64,000 bases of DNA. Source: G963663615 sp963663615 (lineage in GTDB: Bacteria; Bacteroidota; Ignavibacteria; Ignavibacteriales; Melioribacteraceae). The stretch lies in the NCBI GenBank assembly GCA_963663615.1, contig OY760517.1, positions 310,001 through 374,000 on the forward strand, written 5' to 3'. Shown here piece after piece: positions 25,284 to 34,818 of this stretch. The notes below the pieces were generated by a model that did no database searches, was not told where the DNA came from, and worked only from the letters and a program-made list of their open reading frames with translations. Numbering within the stretch: the first letter of the stretch is position 1; the number at the start of each line of letters is the position of its first letter. A program made the position numbers and the translations under genes.

Positions 25284-26447
25284 ATGAAACGCATTCTTAT
25301 AGTATTGACACTTGCGTCAATGGTACTTGGACTTGGTGCATTTGCATGTCAGTCAAGTGAATTAACTTCAGCAAAGCTTTACATTTCACAAAAAAACTGG
25401 GATAAGGCACAGGAAATGCTTGAAAAAGAAGTAGCCAAAAATCCTCAGGCTGATGAAGGTTATTTCCTTTTAGGACATGTGCTTCGCCAGGGTGGTAAAA
25501 CCGATGCCATGCTTGAAGCTTTTGACAAATCCTTAGCCATTAGCAAAAAATTTGAAGAAAAAATTAAAAATGAAAAACTTGCACATTGGGCAGATAGCTT
25601 TAACAAAGGTGTAGGTTTTTACAATAAAGCAGCAAAAGCAACTACAAAAGATTCAATTCAGATGCACTACAATACTGCTATTGAAAAATTTGAAGATGCA
25701 ATAAAATGTGCCCCTGATTCAGCCAACAGCTACCAGAACCTTGCATTTACTTTCCTTAATGCTGGCAGACAAGATGAAGCTATTGCTCCATTCAAAAAAT
25801 TAATTGAACTTGAAGGTTCATCAAAATCTTATGTTAGCTTATCGGAGCTTTACCTTACTAAAGGTAATAAATTAATGGATGCCTACAAAGCCGGTGGTGC
25901 TGCAAAAGATAGCGTAGAAGCAATGAAACTTTACGATGAAAACCTTGCACTTCTTGAAGAGGCTCAGGCAAAATATCCTGAAGATAGTGATCTTCTTGTA
26001 CTTCTTTCAAATACTTATATTGCTGCCGATAAAATTGCTGAAGCAAAAGAAACATTTGCAAAAGGTGTAAAAGCAGAACCTGATAACAAATTTTACAGAT
26101 ATAACTATGGTGTACTATTATTAGGAGCAAACGATTACGAAGGTGCTGCAACACAGTTCGAAGAAGCTCTTAAAATTGATCCTGAATATACAAACTCAAT
26201 GTATAACCTTGCTGTAACCTATGTAAAATGGGGATCAGAAATGCGTGAAGCTCTTAATGCAGACGATGACTCAAAAGAGTATCAGGAAAAATATAATTTG
26301 GCTTTACCACACCTTGTAAAATATCTTGAAGAAAAACCTGAAGAACCAGCTATCTGGGAACTTCTTGGTAAAGTTTATGGAAACCTTGGCGACAATGCCA
26401 AAATGGAAGAAGCCTTCAAAAAAGCAGACGCTTACAGAGGAAACTAA
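25284..26447 (+). CDS. TPR-repeat lipoprotein
   Basis: A 387-residue precursor with a lipoprotein signal (C22 in GLGAFACQSS) and at least six TPR units, for example KNWDKAQEMLEKEVAKNPQA, DSANSYQNLAFTFLNAGRQD, YRYNYGVLLLGANDYEGAAT and YTNSMYNLAVTYVKWGSEM. Such proteins act as periplasmic scaffolds for outer-membrane assembly or secretion. Its N-terminus is clearly related to the cassette-borne lipoprotein at 11402-12967. A strong terminator follows at once. ATG at 25284 after GGGAG. Confidence 0.87.
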   Translation: MKRILIVLTLASMVLGLGAFACQSSELTSAKLYISQKNWDKAQEMLEKEVAKNPQADEGYFLLGHVLRQGGKTDAMLEAFDKSLAISKKFEEKIKNEKLAHWADSFNKGVGFYNKAAKATTKDSIQMHYNTAIEKFEDAIKCAPDSANSYQNLAFTFLNAGRQDEAIAPFKKLIELEGSSKSYVSLSELYLTKGNKLMDAYKAGGAAKDSVEAMKLYDENLALLEEAQAKYPEDSDLLVLLSNTYIAADKIAEAKETFAKGVKAEPDNKFYRYNYGVLLLGANDYEGAATQFEEALKIDPEYTNSMYNLAVTYVKWGSEMREALNADDDSKEYQEKYNLALPHLVKYLEEKPEEPAIWELLGKVYGNLGDNAKMEEAFKKADAYRGN

Positions 26448-26467
26448 TCCTGATTTTCAGTATGTTA

Positions 26468-26503
26468 AACCCACAATCTTTTTTAGGTTGTGGGTTTTTT
26501 TTA
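26468..26503 (+). terminator. Rho-independent terminator
   Basis: Stem AACCCACAA / TTGTGGGTT with a short loop, followed directly by a run of T. It lies 20 bases after the TPR lipoprotein stop and separates it from the DUF3467 gene. Confidence 0.88.
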
Positions 26504-26517
26504 TTTATGGAGTTATT

Positions 26518-26844
26518 ATGAATCAGAACAACCAGAACAAACCTCAGCAAATTAACATTGAATTGGGTGAAAAAGAAGCTGAAGGTATCTACTCAAATCT
26601 TGCTATTATTACCCATTCGGGAGCCGAATTTATTATCGATTTTACCAGAGTTGTACCAGGCGTTCCAAAAGCCAAAGTGCAGTCGCGTATTATTACCACT
26701 CCTATACATGCCAAAATGCTGCTTAAGGCTTTAAAGGAAAATGTCGATAAATTTGAACAACGTTTCGGCGAAATTAAAATAGATGACAAACCTAATATGC
26801 CATTTGGTTTTGCTCCTGTAAGCAAGGACGAAAAAGTTAATTAA
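26518..26844 (+). CDS. DUF3467 family protein
   Basis: A 108-residue soluble protein. After a Gln/Asn-rich start it has INIELGEKEAEGIYSNLAII, EFIIDFTRVVPGVPKAKVQS and RIITTPIHAKMLLKALKENV, the full DUF3467 pattern, widespread in bacteria and archaea with unknown role. The start at 26518 is chosen because GGAG lies six bases upstream; a longer reading overlaps the preceding gene and terminator and is rejected. Confidence 0.9.
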   Translation: MNQNNQNKPQQINIELGEKEAEGIYSNLAIITHSGAEFIIDFTRVVPGVPKAKVQSRIITTPIHAKMLLKALKENVDKFEQRFGEIKIDDKPNMPFGFAPVSKDEKVN

Positions 26845-26938
26845 TATATAACACCGGTAATACAACTTCATATTGGTTATTTTCATATTTTTTTTGCAAA
26901 TTAGTAATTTAATTGAGCAAATCGGGTCTTGCATATAA

Positions 26939-29900
26939 TTGAAGTTTGTAGTATTCTACATATTGTCACTGCTCATAACTGTAACCGGAGTTTTCGGACA
27001 AACTTTATCTATCAGGCAATATTCAAATGAAGAAGATAATTTACCGAGTAACTCCGTATATAGTATAACTATTGACAAAAAGGGTTACCTTTGGGCTGCT
27101 ACCGAATATGGTTTTGGCAGGTATGATGGTATTCAATTTAAAAACTATGCTATTGATAACGGTTTGGTTTCCTCTCACTGTCTTGCTTTGTTTGAAGATA
27201 TAAATAGTGATATCTGGATAGGTACCACAAAAGGATTATCAAGGTTTAACGGTAAAAACTTTAGAAATTATGGAAAGGATGACGGGCTGAAGGACGATTA
27301 CATCCAGTCGGTTGCCGGTGATTCTCTTGGTAATATTTGGGTAGCTACTCGATATGCCGGTGTCGCTTATCTCGATTCTGCGAACAGGTTCGTTCACCTC
27401 GGTAAAAAAGATGGAATGCCTTCCGATTCAATTGAAACAAGATGCGTTGTTGATAATCAAAATGTTCTTTGGATTGCTACTACCGGCTATGGTGTATTTA
27501 GCTATAAAAATGGTGAACTGAAGAATTATACTGAAGCTGATGGCTTGTGTAGCGATACCCTATATTCGGTTGATAAGGATAAAGAAGGTAATATTTGGTT
27601 CGGTTCTGTTAAAAAGGTTAGCCGGTTCGATGGCGAAAAGTTTGAAACAATAAACCTTGATTTCGGAATGCAAACCCGGCGAAAAATAAATTTTGTGTTC
27701 AGGGATAAAGATAAGAACCTTTGGATTGGTACTGAAGGTAGCGGTCTTTTATTTTACGATGGCGAGGAGTTTAAAAGGTATTCCAAACAAAACGGCTTTA
27801 CTACGGATAAATTTACCAGTTGTATTGAGGATGCAAGAGGCGATTTGTGGTTCGGTACCAGAACCGGCGGGTTGGTAAAAGTTCCGGTAGAAAAATTTCT
27901 TATCTACTCCGAGCAAAGTGGCTTAAAGGATAATGTAGCCTATGCCATTTTTAAGGATAACAGTAATACCTTGTGGATATCAAGCGAAGGATCGGGGATT
28001 ACAAAGATTAATGAAACCACAGGCAAAATTGAATATCTGAATACAGAAACCGGATTTCCTAGTAATGACGTTCCCGGCGTAATTGGAGATTCAAAAGGAA
28101 ATGTCTGGATTTCAACTATTGGTGTTGGTGTTACCAAATACGACGGAAAAACTTTTACTAACTATACTGTTGAGGATGGTTTACCCAATCCATTTGTAAT
28201 GTCTATGCTGGAAGATTCCGAAGGTAATATTTGGTTTGGTCACTCCGGTGCAATTAGTATGTACGATATAAACCTTAAAAAAATTGTTTATCGTGAAAGT
28301 ACAAGCGATATTACCGGCGAGGGGTGGGTTCAAACAATATTTGAAGATTTTGAAGGCTTTTTGTGGTTTGGTACCGAAGACAGAGGTATGCTAAAGTTTA
28401 ACAAACACCGTTTTATAAAAGGCTACACCGTAAAGGACGGACTCCCGGATAACTTTATACTTTATATTACTCAGGATAAATTTGGTAATATATGGAGTGC
28501 TACCGAATCAGGCGGTATAAGTAAATTTGATGGTGAAAGTTTTACTAACTATTCCGAGAAAGATGGCTTGCCCAGTAATTTGTGTTATTCCATAATAGAA
28601 CATACCAACTACCTTTATATTGGTACTGGCAAGGGACTATCCCGCTTTGAGTATATGGCGTTTAATGAAAAGGGCAAAGACGCATTTAAAACATATACCC
28701 AAAAGGATGGTATTGCTGATAACGAAACAAATCAGTTCAGCATTTACAAAGACAAAAAGTTTAATATTTATTTTGGAAGTCAGGGTGGTGTAACCAGGTT
28801 TAACCCTAAAGATAAACCACGCGAAGCACCTTCCAATATTTATATTAATAATGTGCAAATAACGAATGAAGAAGCTGAAATAGATACTATTCCCACTGGC
28901 AAGCTTAAGTTAGGTTACAGTAGTAATAACCTTCGTTTTGAGTATGTTGGTATCGATTTTATATCACCTGAAAAGGTTTTATACCGCTACAAGCTGGAAG
29001 GTTCGGAAATGAAGTGGACTGAATCCTACGAGCACTCGGTTTCTTACCGAGGACTGCCAGCGGGCGAATATACGTTTAAGGTTATGTGCCGCAACAGTGA
29101 CGGATTGTGGAGTGAAGGTGAAGCTGCCGTACCTTTCGTAATATTCCCGCCATTTTGGCAAACATGGTGGTTCTATACAATTGTTATTTTTATTGGGCTT
29201 GCCGGTATAACAATGTTTTACCAGTATAAAACCCGACAGGTTAAAAGGCGTAACCTTGAACTTGCTCAAACTGTTAAACGCCGAACTCGTGAACTTGAAG
29301 AGGAAAAGGATAAATCGGAAGCGTTATTGCTTAATATATTACCTTCAATATGTGTGGATGAGCTAAAGGATCAGGGTAAGGTTGAGCCGCGCGAGTTTAA
29401 AAATGTATCTATCCTGTTTACTGATTTCAAGAGTTTTACTTATACTGCATCGGTATTGCCTGCCGATAAACTTGTAAACGAACTTAACGATATTTTCAAG
29501 GGCTTTGACGAAATAGTTGAACGTTATAATCTTGAAAAAATGAAAACCATTGGTGATAGCTATATGGCTGCCGGTGGTATTCCCATTGAAAATAAGGACC
29601 ATGCTATTGTAACTGTAAGAGCTGCACTTGATATGCAGCAGCTTATTGAAGACAGAAATGCCATTTCCGCTATTAAATGGGAAATGCGAGCCGGTATTCA
29701 TTCGGGTTCGGTAATATCCGGTGTTGTGGGAACCAAAAAGTTCGTTTATGATATTTGGGGGGATACGGTTAATATTGCAAGTAGAATGGAAAGTTCTGGC
29801 GAGCCTGGCAAGGTAAATATATCAGCTTATACCTATATGCTGGTTAAAGATTATTTTGATTGCGAATACCGGGGTAAGCTTGATGCCAAAGGCAAAGGCA

Positions 29901-30013
29901 AGGTTGATATGTATTTTGTTCATGGAATAAAGGAGAAAGATTTTTCTGCAACATCACAATATCATGCCGGTGAAAGCAACAAAGTTGAAATGATACAGCG
30001 TTCATCCAAATAA
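26939..30013 (+). CDS. Reg_prop/Y_Y_Y sensor fused to class III adenylate cyclase
   Basis: A 1024-residue membrane sensor. After a signal peptide (to about residue 20) come about 14 Reg_prop beta-propeller repeats (GNIWFG-type, 25-630), a Y_Y_Y domain (about 640-735), one membrane helix (about 740-760), a short coiled coil and a class III cyclase domain (about 800-1000). Metal aspartates are in LFTDFKSF and IGDSYMA; Lys in MKTIGDS and Asp in YDIWGDTVNIASRME match the adenine-specifying pair, so cAMP is the likely product. Reg_prop/Y_Y_Y proteins normally end in a histidine kinase or AraC domain, so the cyclase output is unusual. TTG start at 26939 with weak RBS. Confidence 0.9.
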   Translation: MKFVVFYILSLLITVTGVFGQTLSIRQYSNEEDNLPSNSVYSITIDKKGYLWAATEYGFGRYDGIQFKNYAIDNGLVSSHCLALFEDINSDIWIGTTKGLSRFNGKNFRNYGKDDGLKDDYIQSVAGDSLGNIWVATRYAGVAYLDSANRFVHLGKKDGMPSDSIETRCVVDNQNVLWIATTGYGVFSYKNGELKNYTEADGLCSDTLYSVDKDKEGNIWFGSVKKVSRFDGEKFETINLDFGMQTRRKINFVFRDKDKNLWIGTEGSGLLFYDGEEFKRYSKQNGFTTDKFTSCIEDARGDLWFGTRTGGLVKVPVEKFLIYSEQSGLKDNVAYAIFKDNSNTLWISSEGSGITKINETTGKIEYLNTETGFPSNDVPGVIGDSKGNVWISTIGVGVTKYDGKTFTNYTVEDGLPNPFVMSMLEDSEGNIWFGHSGAISMYDINLKKIVYRESTSDITGEGWVQTIFEDFEGFLWFGTEDRGMLKFNKHRFIKGYTVKDGLPDNFILYITQDKFGNIWSATESGGISKFDGESFTNYSEKDGLPSNLCYSIIEHTNYLYIGTGKGLSRFEYMAFNEKGKDAFKTYTQKDGIADNETNQFSIYKDKKFNIYFGSQGGVTRFNPKDKPREAPSNIYINNVQITNEEAEIDTIPTGKLKLGYSSNNLRFEYVGIDFISPEKVLYRYKLEGSEMKWTESYEHSVSYRGLPAGEYTFKVMCRNSDGLWSEGEAAVPFVIFPPFWQTWWFYTIVIFIGLAGITMFYQYKTRQVKRRNLELAQTVKRRTRELEEEKDKSEALLLNILPSICVDELKDQGKVEPREFKNVSILFTDFKSFTYTASVLPADKLVNELNDIFKGFDEIVERYNLEKMKTIGDSYMAAGGIPIENKDHAIVTVRAALDMQQLIEDRNAISAIKWEMRAGIHSGSVISGVVGTKKFVYDIWGDTVNIASRMESSGEPGKVNISAYTYMLVKDYFDCEYRGKLDAKGKGKVDMYFVHGIKEKDFSATSQYHAGESNKVEMIQRSSK

Positions 30014-30238
30014 CAACATTTATTCCCATTTGAAATAATACATAATTTTAATATTTTTAATACAATCAAATGTGTCAAAATATGGTGGTTTGGAACTTTT
30101 GAAGCTCCTAATCCATTTCAGGATAGTATTGTGATATGTGTTACACTGTTGATTTGTAACATTAATGTAGGGTATTTTTTAGTTTAAATTGGTATATGCT
30201 TAATTTGTGAAATAATAATTTAGATAGAGGAGTTACTG

Positions 30239-31186
30239 ATGAAAAACTTATTTAAACTGATTTTACTTCTTTTTGTCCTTTCAGGGAGCATATTTGCCCA
30301 GCAGGATACGGTTTTTTATAAATTTTGGTTCCAGTATCCGGGTGGTCTTTGGGATTATTCCTCACCTGAACTTGAAGGTGCGGTTGTTGAAGGTGAATAT
30401 ATACCATTTGTATCACATACACTTCCTACTACTCCGTTCAACTTCTCTCCATTCCAGGGAATGTACGATGCATTAGTTGGCGGATACCTTTTTCTTGATG
30501 ATGGTGCCATTGATAATAATGTTACACTTGATATTTATTTCCGAAATCTTAACCTCTCAAATGGCGGATTTGGTCAGCTTGTAGGTGAAGACCTGTTCTT
30601 CTATATCGAAATTGAAGTTGAATCCGATGGTGTAGTTTACGGTCCGGATGATCCGTTCTATTTTAATGACGGAAAACACTTCAACTTTTGCAAACCTGTT
30701 AATCCGGCTTACATTGCATGGATGAACCTGTTTGGTTTTGGTATGGAAAATCTGGGATTTGCCTACCTTATTGATGATAGCTTCTCTGATGTTGGCATCA
30801 CAACTTCTGTTACTGCAAGCGAAATATGGTTTAAAGCTGAGCATCTTTCGAAATTTGGCGGCGGACGTAACGGACTTGGTGCTATTAACCCGGTTGAACC
30901 CGAAGAGCTTGAGGGCACTCCGGAAGAATTTGAACTTAACCAGAACTACCCTAACCCATTCAACCCATCCACAAAAATTAGCTACAGCATTCCTGCTGCA
31001 GGTAACGTAACACTTAAAGTATATAATGTACTTGGTACCGAAGTTGCCGACCTTGTTAACAGTTATCATAACGCTGGTAATTATAAAGTTAACTTCAGCG
31101 GTTCAGACCTTGCATCAGGTATATACTTCTATGAATTAAGACTTGGTAACAAATCAATTACCCGTAAAATGATATTGATGAAATAG
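30239..31186 (+). CDS. Secreted protein with type IX sorting domain
   Basis: A 315-residue precursor: signal peptide MKNLFKLILLLFVLSGSIFA, a beta-rich middle of about 200 residues with no family I recognise, and a C-terminal T9SS type A sorting domain of about 85 residues starting FELNQNYPNPFNPSTKISYS and ending with SGIYFYELRLGNKSITRKM. It should be exported by Sec, moved across the outer membrane by the Por system and processed at the C-terminal domain. Preceded by AGAGGAG; followed by a terminator. Confidence 0.9.
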   Translation: MKNLFKLILLLFVLSGSIFAQQDTVFYKFWFQYPGGLWDYSSPELEGAVVEGEYIPFVSHTLPTTPFNFSPFQGMYDALVGGYLFLDDGAIDNNVTLDIYFRNLNLSNGGFGQLVGEDLFFYIEIEVESDGVVYGPDDPFYFNDGKHFNFCKPVNPAYIAWMNLFGFGMENLGFAYLIDDSFSDVGITTSVTASEIWFKAEHLSKFGGGRNGLGAINPVEPEELEGTPEEFELNQNYPNPFNPSTKISYSIPAAGNVTLKVYNVLGTEVADLVNSYHNAGNYKVNFSGSDLASGIYFYELRLGNKSITRKMILMK

Positions 31187-31232
31187 TTTTGATATTATTG
31201 CAAATAGCGGGTGTAAATAAATTTATTATATT

Positions 31233-31262
31233 AAAACCGCAGGTAACTGCGGTTTATTTTTA
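31233..31262 (+). terminator. Rho-independent terminator
   Basis: Perfect stem AACCGCAG / CTGCGGTT with a GTAA loop and a following TTTATTTTT stretch. Ends the T9SS cargo transcript 20 bases before the next lipoprotein gene. Confidence 0.82.
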
Positions 31263-31281
31263 AACTTTAGCAGAGGCTCTT

Positions 31282-33351
31282 ATGAGGAAAAATGCTCTAC
31301 TACTTTTTATAGTTCCTGTTTTTCTGTTATCGTTTGTTTCCGGTTGCGTAGATGTGCCAGACGAAGTCTTGTTTCCGGTTTCAAAGATCCAGGTAAACAT
31401 TCCAATAATGGAAAAATCGTATGAGTTGAGGGAATCTATTGAAAAAGATACTTCAATGATTAAATTTAATTATAACCAGGATGATCCTTCAAGATTATAT
31501 TATGTTAATGATACGATATCAATTGAAAAAGTAACCGTTGATACTAACTTGTCACTGGATGATTTTACATCAGATTTTTCACAGGATATTGGCAGCATTA
31601 AACTTAATGATATTGAACCTGTTTCGGGTGATATAATGGTTGATGACTGGGCGGAAGATGTTGTTCCAGGTCAAACCCAGCTATTCCCTCAACAGCAGGG
31701 TACTCCTACCATTGAGTTTGAAAAAATTGACCAGTTTGAAAACGTTACACTTGATGGTGGTCAGATGCTTTTTGAAATTGACAACAGGTTACCGGTTGAT
31801 ATTGAATTCAGAGGGTTCACAATTACTAATGTTGCAGGTGGTGAAACCGTTGTTGATACTAATGGGGTTATTCCAATTGCAGCCGAGTCTTCTGTTACTC
31901 TTACATTCGATATGACTGGAAAATTCCTGGAAAACCAGTTGGTATGGAATGGTACAATCCGTTCGGAAGGTAGTAACGGGCAGATGGTAGTGGTACCAGA
32001 TGGTGCCGGTACTGTTATAACCACAAGCTTCCAGAATCTTGTAATCAGAAATGCCTATGCTCCATTACCTGAGCAGGACCCTTTCAGAAAAGATAGTACA
32101 ATTGTATTTGATGATTCAACTCTTGTTAAAGAAGCTGTGTTTGATGAAGGTACCTTGCAGATTACTTTTGTTAACAACTTTGATATGAATATCCGTGTAA
32201 ATATGCTTATGCCGGAACTTCTTGAAGCTAATGGTTCTTCTTTCCAAAAAACAGTTAGCATTCCCAGAAATAGTGACGTAAAACTCTATGCCTCCCCAAG
32301 ATCGCTTACTGATTGGAAAATAGTTTCTCCTGGTGCTGATCCAACTGATTTACTTGCATATAATGTTGTAGTTTACACCGAAAGTACCGATGACCCAAGA
32401 CAGATTACAAAAACTGATAAAATAGATATTTCCGTTGAAATGAAAGATATTGTTTTTGAAAGTCTTGACGGTCAGGTTAAACCAACTACATTTAATATAG
32501 AAAAAACCTCATTCGAATTTGACCTTGAAGACTTTAAGGACAAGTTTACTTTTGAAGGTATTGAATTTGGTAACCCTGAAATAAGAATGGTATTATCTTC
32601 TTCAGCTAATATTGATATGCTAATGAATGCAACCTTAACAGGTTCAAACAATAGCATGTCGAGCAGCAAACCATTAGATAATATACTAATTGAAGGTAAT
32701 GGTTCAACAGCAGTTAATCTTAGTGATTATGGATTGGCTGATCTGATGAGTTCTTTTTCCGGTTCATTCCCCGATGAGTTTTTGATTTCGGGAGATGCTG
32801 TTATTAACCCGGGATATACACAGGGTAGTGTTACCAGAGAAGACTCTATTACTGGTAATGTTAAGATTGAAATACCACTTAATATTGCAATTCAGGGTGG
32901 TGTGCTGAAAGATACTGTTGATTTTGATCTTGGTGATGTTGACGAAAGTGATATTGAACAGATTAACTCCGGTACAATATTTATTCAGTTAACAAACTAT
33001 ATCCCTGCAGGTTTTACTTTTGAAGGTGCTGTTTATGATGCTGATAATAATGTAGAGGTTTTAGCTCTTCCACCACGCGGACAGGTTGTACAGTTACCTG
33101 AACCAACTATTAACCAGGAGGGCGATGTTACAAGTCCGGCAGTTTTGGATGAAACCAACGCAATATCATTCCAGTTAACAGGTGATGAAATACAAACTCT
33201 GATTGACCACAAGAATGTTATTGTTAACCTTAAAATGCAAACACCTGAAGGTGGAACCGTTCCTGTTAAATTCAGAACTACTGACAAAATCGAACTAAAG
33301 ATTTATGCCAGAGGTAGTTATACTCTTGACTTAAACAGTGATGAAGAATAG
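31282..33351 (+). CDS. Large surface or periplasmic lipoprotein of unknown function
   Basis: A 689-residue precursor with a lipoprotein signal (C22 in LSFVSGCVDV). The rest looks like repeated beta-sandwich segments, with recurring phrases such as FDLEDFKDKFTFEGIEFGNP and SFQLTGDEIQTLIDHKNVIV. No family recognised. It is followed after 14 bases by an outer-membrane barrel gene, so the two are probably co-expressed and may form a surface pair. RBS region GCAGAGGCTCTT precedes the ATG. Confidence 0.8.
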   Translation: MRKNALLLFIVPVFLLSFVSGCVDVPDEVLFPVSKIQVNIPIMEKSYELRESIEKDTSMIKFNYNQDDPSRLYYVNDTISIEKVTVDTNLSLDDFTSDFSQDIGSIKLNDIEPVSGDIMVDDWAEDVVPGQTQLFPQQQGTPTIEFEKIDQFENVTLDGGQMLFEIDNRLPVDIEFRGFTITNVAGGETVVDTNGVIPIAAESSVTLTFDMTGKFLENQLVWNGTIRSEGSNGQMVVVPDGAGTVITTSFQNLVIRNAYAPLPEQDPFRKDSTIVFDDSTLVKEAVFDEGTLQITFVNNFDMNIRVNMLMPELLEANGSSFQKTVSIPRNSDVKLYASPRSLTDWKIVSPGADPTDLLAYNVVVYTESTDDPRQITKTDKIDISVEMKDIVFESLDGQVKPTTFNIEKTSFEFDLEDFKDKFTFEGIEFGNPEIRMVLSSSANIDMLMNATLTGSNNSMSSSKPLDNILIEGNGSTAVNLSDYGLADLMSSFSGSFPDEFLISGDAVINPGYTQGSVTREDSITGNVKIEIPLNIAIQGGVLKDTVDFDLGDVDESDIEQINSGTIFIQLTNYIPAGFTFEGAVYDADNNVEVLALPPRGQVVQLPEPTINQEGDVTSPAVLDETNAISFQLTGDEIQTLIDHKNVIVNLKMQTPEGGTVPVKFRTTDKIELKIYARGSYTLDLNSDEE

Positions 33352-33365
33352 GGAGGCTGAAGATT

Positions 33366-34817
33366 ATGAAAATATATAAAATATTAATGTTGATATTAGT
33401 AGTTACTGCACAGATGCTGGCTCAAGGTGGCGGCTCTGAAGCCTTCTCTGATGTTAGGTCCGTAGCAATGGGTAAAACCTATACTGTCTCTTCTCGTGGT
33501 GTAAATACTTTTGGTATTAACCCTGCTAACCTTGCATTTAAACAAGATCACAGATTTGAAATTAAAACTGTTCTTCCACTACCTAACTTTGCCGTTAGTG
33601 CTGGTAACGATTTTGTTACCATGGATGACTTTAACTACTTTTTTGGTGGTGTAGTTGATCCTGAAACAGGCGAAACAGTTGGTAGGGATGTTTCCGATCC
33701 TGCTGAAAAACAGAAATTAAGAGACTTGTTTTCTGATGGCTCCGGTTTATATACTGATGTAACTCTTCCAATTTTTGCAGCTTCTTTTTATGTAAATGAC
33801 AAAGTTGGTGCATTTGGATTTAGCGTTAGCGATAAATTTGGTATGTGGGCTGATTTACCTACCGACCTGATTGATCTTTACATTGATGGTACTGAAGCTG
33901 GAAGAATGTATAACCTTGATGAGTTCGATTTTGAAATGATGTATGTAAGGGAGTATGCATTTTCCTATGCACGCGAACTTACCAAAGACCTTAATCTTAA
34001 GAAATTTGTTAAGCAGTTAAATGTTGGTGTTAGTCTTAAATTTGTTCAGGGCTTTGCATATGCTGGCTTGGAGCAGTTTAACACAACTACACAGGTTGAT
34101 GAAAATGATTATGCCCTAACTGTTAATAGCGATATTTTAATGAATGCTGCATTTGCTCCTGAATTTGGTGTTAAATACGATTTTGAGGATGAGGATGTTG
34201 AAAAAGAAAGTGACGCTTCTGCGTTTCCAACTCCGGCTGGTTCCGGTATTGGCTTCGATCTTGGTTTTTCCGCTCAGATAAACAAGGCTTTGTTTGTTGG
34301 TTTGGCAATTACCGATATCGGCTCAATGACGTGGGATGAGCAGGCGGTTGAGTATTCTTCTCCTTATTCGCAATATACACTTACAGGTATTACCGATTCT
34401 GCCGAAATTGATACATTGAAAGATGTATTCAAAGGCGAAGGTGAATTTGTTAGTTCATTCGAAACTGATATGCCAACCACTTTAAGAATTGGTGCCGGAT
34501 TCCATTTCCATGAAAGATTTAACTGGAAAATGCCTCTTTCAGCTTATCTTGATATTAACCAGGGATTTAATGATTTGCCTGGTAATAGCTCAAGTACAAG
34601 GGTTTCTCTTGGTTTTGAAAGTAAACCGCTTAGCTGGTTACCGATTAGAACAGGGTTCTCCTTTGGTGGCAGATACGGATTTAACTGGGCATTTGGATTT
34701 GGTTTCGATGCAAATGTACTTGAATTCGATTTCTCAACTACTTCACTTAACAGCTTATTCCTTGGTAACAGTGCCAAAAAGATTGGTGTTGCTGTTGGTT
34801 CAAGATGGAAGTTCTAA
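33366..34817 (+). CDS. DUF5723-like outer-membrane beta-barrel protein
   Basis: A 483-residue precursor: signal peptide (MKIYKILMLILVVTAQMLAQ), then a motif VRSVAMGKTYTVSSRGVNTF leading to GINPANLAFKQ, seen at the N-terminus of DUF5723/PorV-like barrels, then many alternating amphipathic strands and a C-terminal strand ending in VGSRWKF (terminal aromatic). It likely sits in the outer membrane. Transcribed with the preceding lipoprotein. Its stop is one base away from the convergent lptG stop. Confidence 0.82.
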   Translation: MKIYKILMLILVVTAQMLAQGGGSEAFSDVRSVAMGKTYTVSSRGVNTFGINPANLAFKQDHRFEIKTVLPLPNFAVSAGNDFVTMDDFNYFFGGVVDPETGETVGRDVSDPAEKQKLRDLFSDGSGLYTDVTLPIFAASFYVNDKVGAFGFSVSDKFGMWADLPTDLIDLYIDGTEAGRMYNLDEFDFEMMYVREYAFSYARELTKDLNLKKFVKQLNVGVSLKFVQGFAYAGLEQFNTTTQVDENDYALTVNSDILMNAAFAPEFGVKYDFEDEDVEKESDASAFPTPAGSGIGFDLGFSAQINKALFVGLAITDIGSMTWDEQAVEYSSPYSQYTLTGITDSAEIDTLKDVFKGEGEFVSSFETDMPTTLRIGAGFHFHERFNWKMPLSAYLDINQGFNDLPGNSSSTRVSLGFESKPLSWLPIRTGFSFGGRYGFNWAFGFGFDANVLEFDFSTTSLNSLFLGNSAKKIGVAVGSRWKF

Positions 34818-34818
34818 T

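Noticed and set aside
26326..26517. Longer N-terminus for the DUF3467 protein
   Set aside because: It would overlap the TPR lipoprotein gene and read through its terminator; a good RBS precedes the ATG at 26518.
30557..31069. Long antisense frame opposite the T9SS cargo gene
   Set aside because: The plus-strand gene has a signal peptide and a clear sorting domain; the antisense frame has no RBS or family features.
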